Positions 7,201-9,215 of a stretch of DNA of 9,215 nucleotides are shown piece after piece (the stretch's first letter is position 1; the number at the start of each line of letters is the position of its first letter). A program made the translations under genes and the position numbers. A model generated the notes under the pieces. That model was not told the DNA's origin, did no database searches, and worked only from the letters and a program-made list of their open reading frames with translations. The DNA lies in contig CAJMQT010000077.1 in NCBI GenBank assembly GCA_905215655.1, positions 1-9,215 on the forward strand, given 5' to 3'. The stretch comes from an uncultured bacterium. GTDB lineage: Bacteria > Bacteroidota > Bacteroidia > Bacteroidales > Bacteroidaceae.

Positions 7201-7370
7201 ATGACTTCACCAAGCTGCTGAAATGTAACTACATCAAGGGACTGCTCTTTACGGTCAACCTCCAGAACTTCATCACGTCAGCCAACCACCCGGGCTACAA
7301 CCCCGAGAACGGCGACGTATCCAACCCTTACGGAAAGTTGGTTACATTTGGTTTAAACGTTAAATTCTAA
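4269..7370 (+). CDS. SusC/RagA-type TonB-dependent outer-membrane transporter
   Basis: The 1033-residue protein should form a 22-stranded outer-membrane barrel that imports a bound ligand using TonB energy. It starts with a signal peptide (KK at 5-6, hydrophobic 9-25, cleavage near TMAA, 25-28). A carboxypeptidase-D-like regulatory domain follows (about 46-118; RGVVRDAQGQPLIGVSV, YIGMKT). The segment DEVVVVGYG (124-132) is the usual TonB-box region. The plug (about 137-250) carries MRIRGSASI, DPLYVVDG (197-204), IESIEILKDASATAIYGSRG (220-239) and GVVMITTKKG. The barrel runs to the end, GLNVKF, with the expected terminal aromatic residue. There is no STN domain before the regulatory domain, so direct sigma/anti-sigma signalling is unlikely. 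It has its own promoter, and the SusD partner starts 20 bp after its stop. The substrate is unknown. Confidence 0.95.
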   Translation: MGPLKKSMMVGMGIAALSLCLPQTTMAADVSRPSTSVLPQQEKSQHVRGVVRDAQGQPLIGVSVVPSDSQKQGVITNTEGQYDVVVKGGTTLKFSYIGMKTKYVTVKPGANYDVVLEEEADMIDEVVVVGYGTMKKSDLTGATNSLRNEAITSVLASNPIEALQGKSTGVAVFTNNQPGEAPTMRIRGSASINSSSDPLYVVDGFALTDGNMNDINPADIESIEILKDASATAIYGSRGANGVVMITTKKGSQGKHNINVHANMGIKLRSRLIETISGQDFIDYINAANVAQGGVKPFPNGYDGPFYDWQKEVIKSSAMTQDYGLTLDGMSGETRYMFSAGYYDQEGLMESQGFEKFSLHSNLDHRFNKWFSIGANMQLTTSRQNIQTDPITNDIFRYGWPTDAPYTEDGSYNIIQHGEVFNPLADIAATTDRVKSTRFIGNFYAQVDFTKHFNYKLNIGYDTKNSNQYRFLSSQTAKGLQSGSKNSSGMHKWANFESRLMDNIFTYQNQWGDHRMSLTGVYSWQDYKYKYSQMSGIFSNDDLGAHDFSGADPTSLKTESDIYSNRLISWTARGTYAYKDRYLLTATIRFDGSSRFGKDSKWGTFPSVGIAWRASEEPFLRDNKIITDLKLRTSYGVTGNQEIGNYKSLARLATNPSDANYSDGTNSIQGFFESIGNSNLKWESTYQYDFGFDLTLIDRININFDYYNRQTEDLLYNVPIPTSSGYSTVLSNIGKVANHGIEFAVSADVFKNKDWTVTVGGNFTYNTNKIKKLYDGADRVVINDGSGKTGLSAVLEVGNPVNGVYAYRSLGIIKSKEQLDEYIEKMPKLAGLVDIGSEMYKDVNNDGNLSIDDAECIGSIEPKYFYGLNLGVKYKDFKLQVYGQGAFKYASMAGAEDYYIKDTKWSVAYQNIGNYSLWVDNSVNNNFGVPSKDGYRDMWSPTNPGGTAPAAGAKGVVLSDRTNADWSYFILKNIQMSYDFTKLLKCNYIKGLLFTVNLQNFITSANHPGYNPENGDVSNPYGKLVTFGLNVKF

Positions 7371-7390
7371 ACCTTTAATCGATTAATAAA

Positions 7391-9010
7391 ATGAAAGCAT
7401 TCAAATATTTGATGGCTGGTATCGCCATCTCGACATTAGCGTCAAGCGGCGTCGTCCTTACAAGTTGCAGCGACCTTGACGAGAAGCCGTACACCTTTAC
7501 CGACCCGGGCTCATATTATCGCAACGAGACGGAGATGCAGACGGCATTGACATCAACATACAACCGTTTCCGCCGTCTTTACAGCGGCAACAACGCACTG
7601 TACCTCGCGGCTGTGGAGGTGCTCACCGAGCAAGGCTGGCCCACGTACAACAAGGACGATATGGAGAAACTCTCACAGTGGACGACGGCCAACAGCGACA
7701 ACGTCGTAGGTGTGAAGAATATCTACAAAATGGCTTACGAGTGCATCAACCGCGCCAACATCGTCCTCGGACGCGTTGACGGCGTAAACATGAGCGACGA
7801 GGCGAAGAAACGCATCAAGGGACAGGCTCTCTTCCTCAGAGGATATACATACTTCCACCTGCTCCGTCTCTTCGGAGGTGTGCCCCTGCCCACCACTTAC
7901 ACCAACGGTCTGGCAGGACTCAACATCCCGCGTGCAACAGTAGACGAGACTTACGAGCGCGTAATCAAAGACCTTGAAGACGCCGCAGGCATGCTGCCTC
8001 CGCGCGGAACAGCGGGTTACGATGTATGGCGCGTGTCAAGCGGCGCAGCCTATGCGGCACTTGGCGAGGTATATCTCTACCGTGCGTCGATGAACGACAA
8101 CAACAGAGATTATCTGACAAAGGCTCGCGATTACAGCTATAAGGTCATCGACCAGCACATCTACGACCTTATGCCCGAGTTTACGGACAACTTCTACTGG
8201 TTCAACGAGAACTCGAAGAACAACATTGAGTCAGTCTTCGAATTGCAATATTCTCCGCAGCCTGGACAGAGCAACTGCATGCACATACGTTTCGGTCTCG
8301 GCTTTACCAACAAGGCTTACATGGGCTGCTATCAGTACGCACGTTTCGGCGTCTCCGGATACCTCTATCGTGAAATGGTACAGAACGGCGACAAGCGTGC
8401 CAACGCCATGCTGACATACTTTGAAGGTATCTGCGGCAACGACCCGGGCGCCAAGGAGAGCCAGCCATGCCGTTACAACGTCAACACCCTCTGCTGGGAG
8501 CCGAAGGCATGGAACGACCGTTCAGCCGAGATGCGCGCCGTGTTCAACTGCAAGTACTTTGACAACCGTACTCCCGCCGATCTTGAGATGCCGTGCGCCA
8601 ACTTCCCCATCTTCCGTTACTCCGAGGTGCTCCTCAACTATGCCGAGGCAGCAAACCTGTTGCAGGCAGGCAGCGGACTCGCAGAGCTTAATCAGGTGCG
8701 CACACGTGCCGGTCTGACGCCTCTGCCCTTAGGCACGTCACAGCAGGACATCGACAACGACATCCTGAACCAGCGCCGTTACGAGTTCGTGGGCGAGGGT
8801 AAGACCTTCTTCGACGAGCTGCGTAAAGACAAGCTCGCCGACTACGCCACGGAGAAGTGTGCCAAGGCATCGGCAGAAGGCATAACCTACTTCGGCGGAG
8901 AGATTGTCTTCAAACCCAAGAAGACCTATCTCTTCAAAATCCCGAAGGGCGACCTCGACAGCAACCCCGCTCTCAAAGACGCTCAGAACCCTGACAACGT
9001 GTCGAAGTAA
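7391..9010 (+). CDS. SusD/RagB-type surface glycan-binding lipoprotein
   Basis: The 539-residue protein is the lid-like partner that binds ligand on the cell surface and closes over the SusC barrel. Residues 1-25 form a lipoprotein signal peptide with lipobox LTSC, so C26 would be lipidated. The following SDLDE is acidic, as in the lipoprotein export signal that sends Bacteroidetes lipoproteins to the cell surface. The N-terminal part carries the helical TPR-like region, including ALFLRGYTYFHLLRLFGGVP (146-165) and SSGAAYAALGEVYLYRA (216-232). The C-terminal part shows RYSEVLLNYAEAAN (409-422), LNQVRTRAGL (433-442) and NQRRYEFVGEGKTFFDELRK (460-479), all hallmarks of the RagB/SusD family. The gene appears complete and is co-transcribed with the SusC gene. 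Its stop codon touches an AATGAAG repeat. Ligand unknown. Confidence 0.95.
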   Translation: MKAFKYLMAGIAISTLASSGVVLTSCSDLDEKPYTFTDPGSYYRNETEMQTALTSTYNRFRRLYSGNNALYLAAVEVLTEQGWPTYNKDDMEKLSQWTTANSDNVVGVKNIYKMAYECINRANIVLGRVDGVNMSDEAKKRIKGQALFLRGYTYFHLLRLFGGVPLPTTYTNGLAGLNIPRATVDETYERVIKDLEDAAGMLPPRGTAGYDVWRVSSGAAYAALGEVYLYRASMNDNNRDYLTKARDYSYKVIDQHIYDLMPEFTDNFYWFNENSKNNIESVFELQYSPQPGQSNCMHIRFGLGFTNKAYMGCYQYARFGVSGYLYREMVQNGDKRANAMLTYFEGICGNDPGAKESQPCRYNVNTLCWEPKAWNDRSAEMRAVFNCKYFDNRTPADLEMPCANFPIFRYSEVLLNYAEAANLLQAGSGLAELNQVRTRAGLTPLPLGTSQQDIDNDILNQRRYEFVGEGKTFFDELRKDKLADYATEKCAKASAEGITYFGGEIVFKPKKTYLFKIPKGDLDSNPALKDAQNPDNVSK

Positions 9011-9033
9011 ATGAAGAATGAAGAATGAAGAAT
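9010..9033 (+). repeat. AATGAAG heptamer repeat after the SusD-like gene
   Basis: Three full AATGAAG units plus AAT begin at the last base of the TAA stop codon. The sequence is the reverse complement of the CATTCTT array at 9164-9215, so the two could pair over about 24 bp around the ~130 bp between them. Confidence 0.85.
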
Positions 9034-9034
9034 A

Positions 9035-9047
9035 GCGGCTCCGCCGC
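9035..9047. repeat. Small GC-rich hairpin with TCC loop
   Basis: GCGGC (9035-9039) pairs with GCCGC (9043-9047) around TCC. It has the same triloop as the hairpin at 171-187. A run of six T lies 16 nt later (9063-9068), too far for a standard terminator. Confidence 0.4.
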
Positions 9048-9068
9048 GAAATCAAAGTTTGCTTTTTT

Positions 9069-9100
9069 GAAGTTCAGAAGTACAGGAGTACAGAAGTTCA
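9069..9100 (+). repeat. Four tandem 8-bp GAAGTWCA-type repeats
   Basis: GAAGTTCA, GAAGTACA, GGAGTACA and GAAGTTCA follow one another without gaps. The units are imperfect, suggesting an older array. No gene crosses them. Confidence 0.75.
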
Positions 9101-9119
9101 GACAAATGCAAAATAAATA

Positions 9120-9170
9120 AAGAATGAAAGTTACCTTGTTAAATAGTTTAACTTGGTAACTTTCATTCTT
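9120..9170. terminator. Long hairpin, probable terminator of the SusC/SusD operon
   Basis: The arms 9120-9143 and 9147-9170 pair at 22 of 24 positions around a TAG triloop; the two mismatches are T-T at 9136-9137 opposite 9153-9154. The right arm runs into the T-rich CATTCTT array. A stem this long 110 bp after the stop codon should stop or protect the mRNA. It lacks a clean T-run, and because it is nearly symmetrical it could serve both strands or be part of a mobile or palindromic repeat. Confidence 0.45.
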
Positions 9171-9215
9171 CATTCTTCATTCTTCATTCTTCATTCTTCA
9201 TTCTTCATTCTTCAT
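9164..9215 (+). repeat. CATTCTT heptamer array reaching the window edge
   Basis: Seven perfect CATTCTT units (9164-9212) and a partial CAT run to the end of the window, so the true copy number is unknown. The first unit is also the end of the 9120-9170 hairpin. Being perfect, the array is either young or actively homogenised by slippage. Confidence 0.9.

Noticed and set aside
9164..9215. CRISPR or coding repeat
   Set aside because: A pure heptamer array has no spacers, and no convincing reading frame crosses it; it is a simple tandem repeat.

Overview
The window looks like chromosomal DNA of a Bacteroidales bacterium, most likely Prevotella or a close relative. It carries an adjacent SusC/RagA and SusD/RagB pair. 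The lipoprotein has an acidic stretch right after its lipidated cysteine. The gene starts lack Shine-Dalgarno sequences and are preceded by A-rich leaders, and there are promoter-like TAnnTTTG boxes. The genus is inferred from general style, not from a marker gene.

Layout. Positions 1-1028 hold no convincing gene but are densely structured. A long imperfect inverted repeat (18-103) and two further GC-rich hairpins (125-187) come first, followed by a leftward promoter-like sequence (289-324). Next are four 22-bp tandem units (445-532) and a cluster of DnaA-box-like 9-mers (583-620, 749-757 and weaker ones beyond), with a very AT-rich patch (706-730) and two back-to-back palindromes (760-781). 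By hand count the strand shifts from C-rich to slightly G-rich at about 480, and every gene to the right reads rightward. Together this makes a candidate replication origin, the most interesting item in the window.

Genes, all on the + strand: an AT-rich gene for an unrecognised exported protein with two C-terminal membrane helices (1029-1751); nadA, quinolinate synthase (1774-2760); a terminator hairpin (2837-2900); a GT-B type glycosyltransferase (2923-4062); a 206-bp gap with a good Bacteroidetes-type promoter; then a susC-like TonB-dependent outer-membrane transporter (4269-7370) and its susD-like surface lipoprotein (7391-9010). The last ~200 bp (9010-9215) are a nest of simple repeats and hairpins.

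How the parts fit. NadA makes quinolinate for NAD synthesis; the membrane protein 22 bp upstream may simply share its transcript. The glycosyltransferase probably acts in cell-surface glycan assembly. The SusC/SusD pair should bind and import a glycan or similar oligomer, but no hydrolase, SusE/F-like protein or regulator lies in the window to indicate the substrate.
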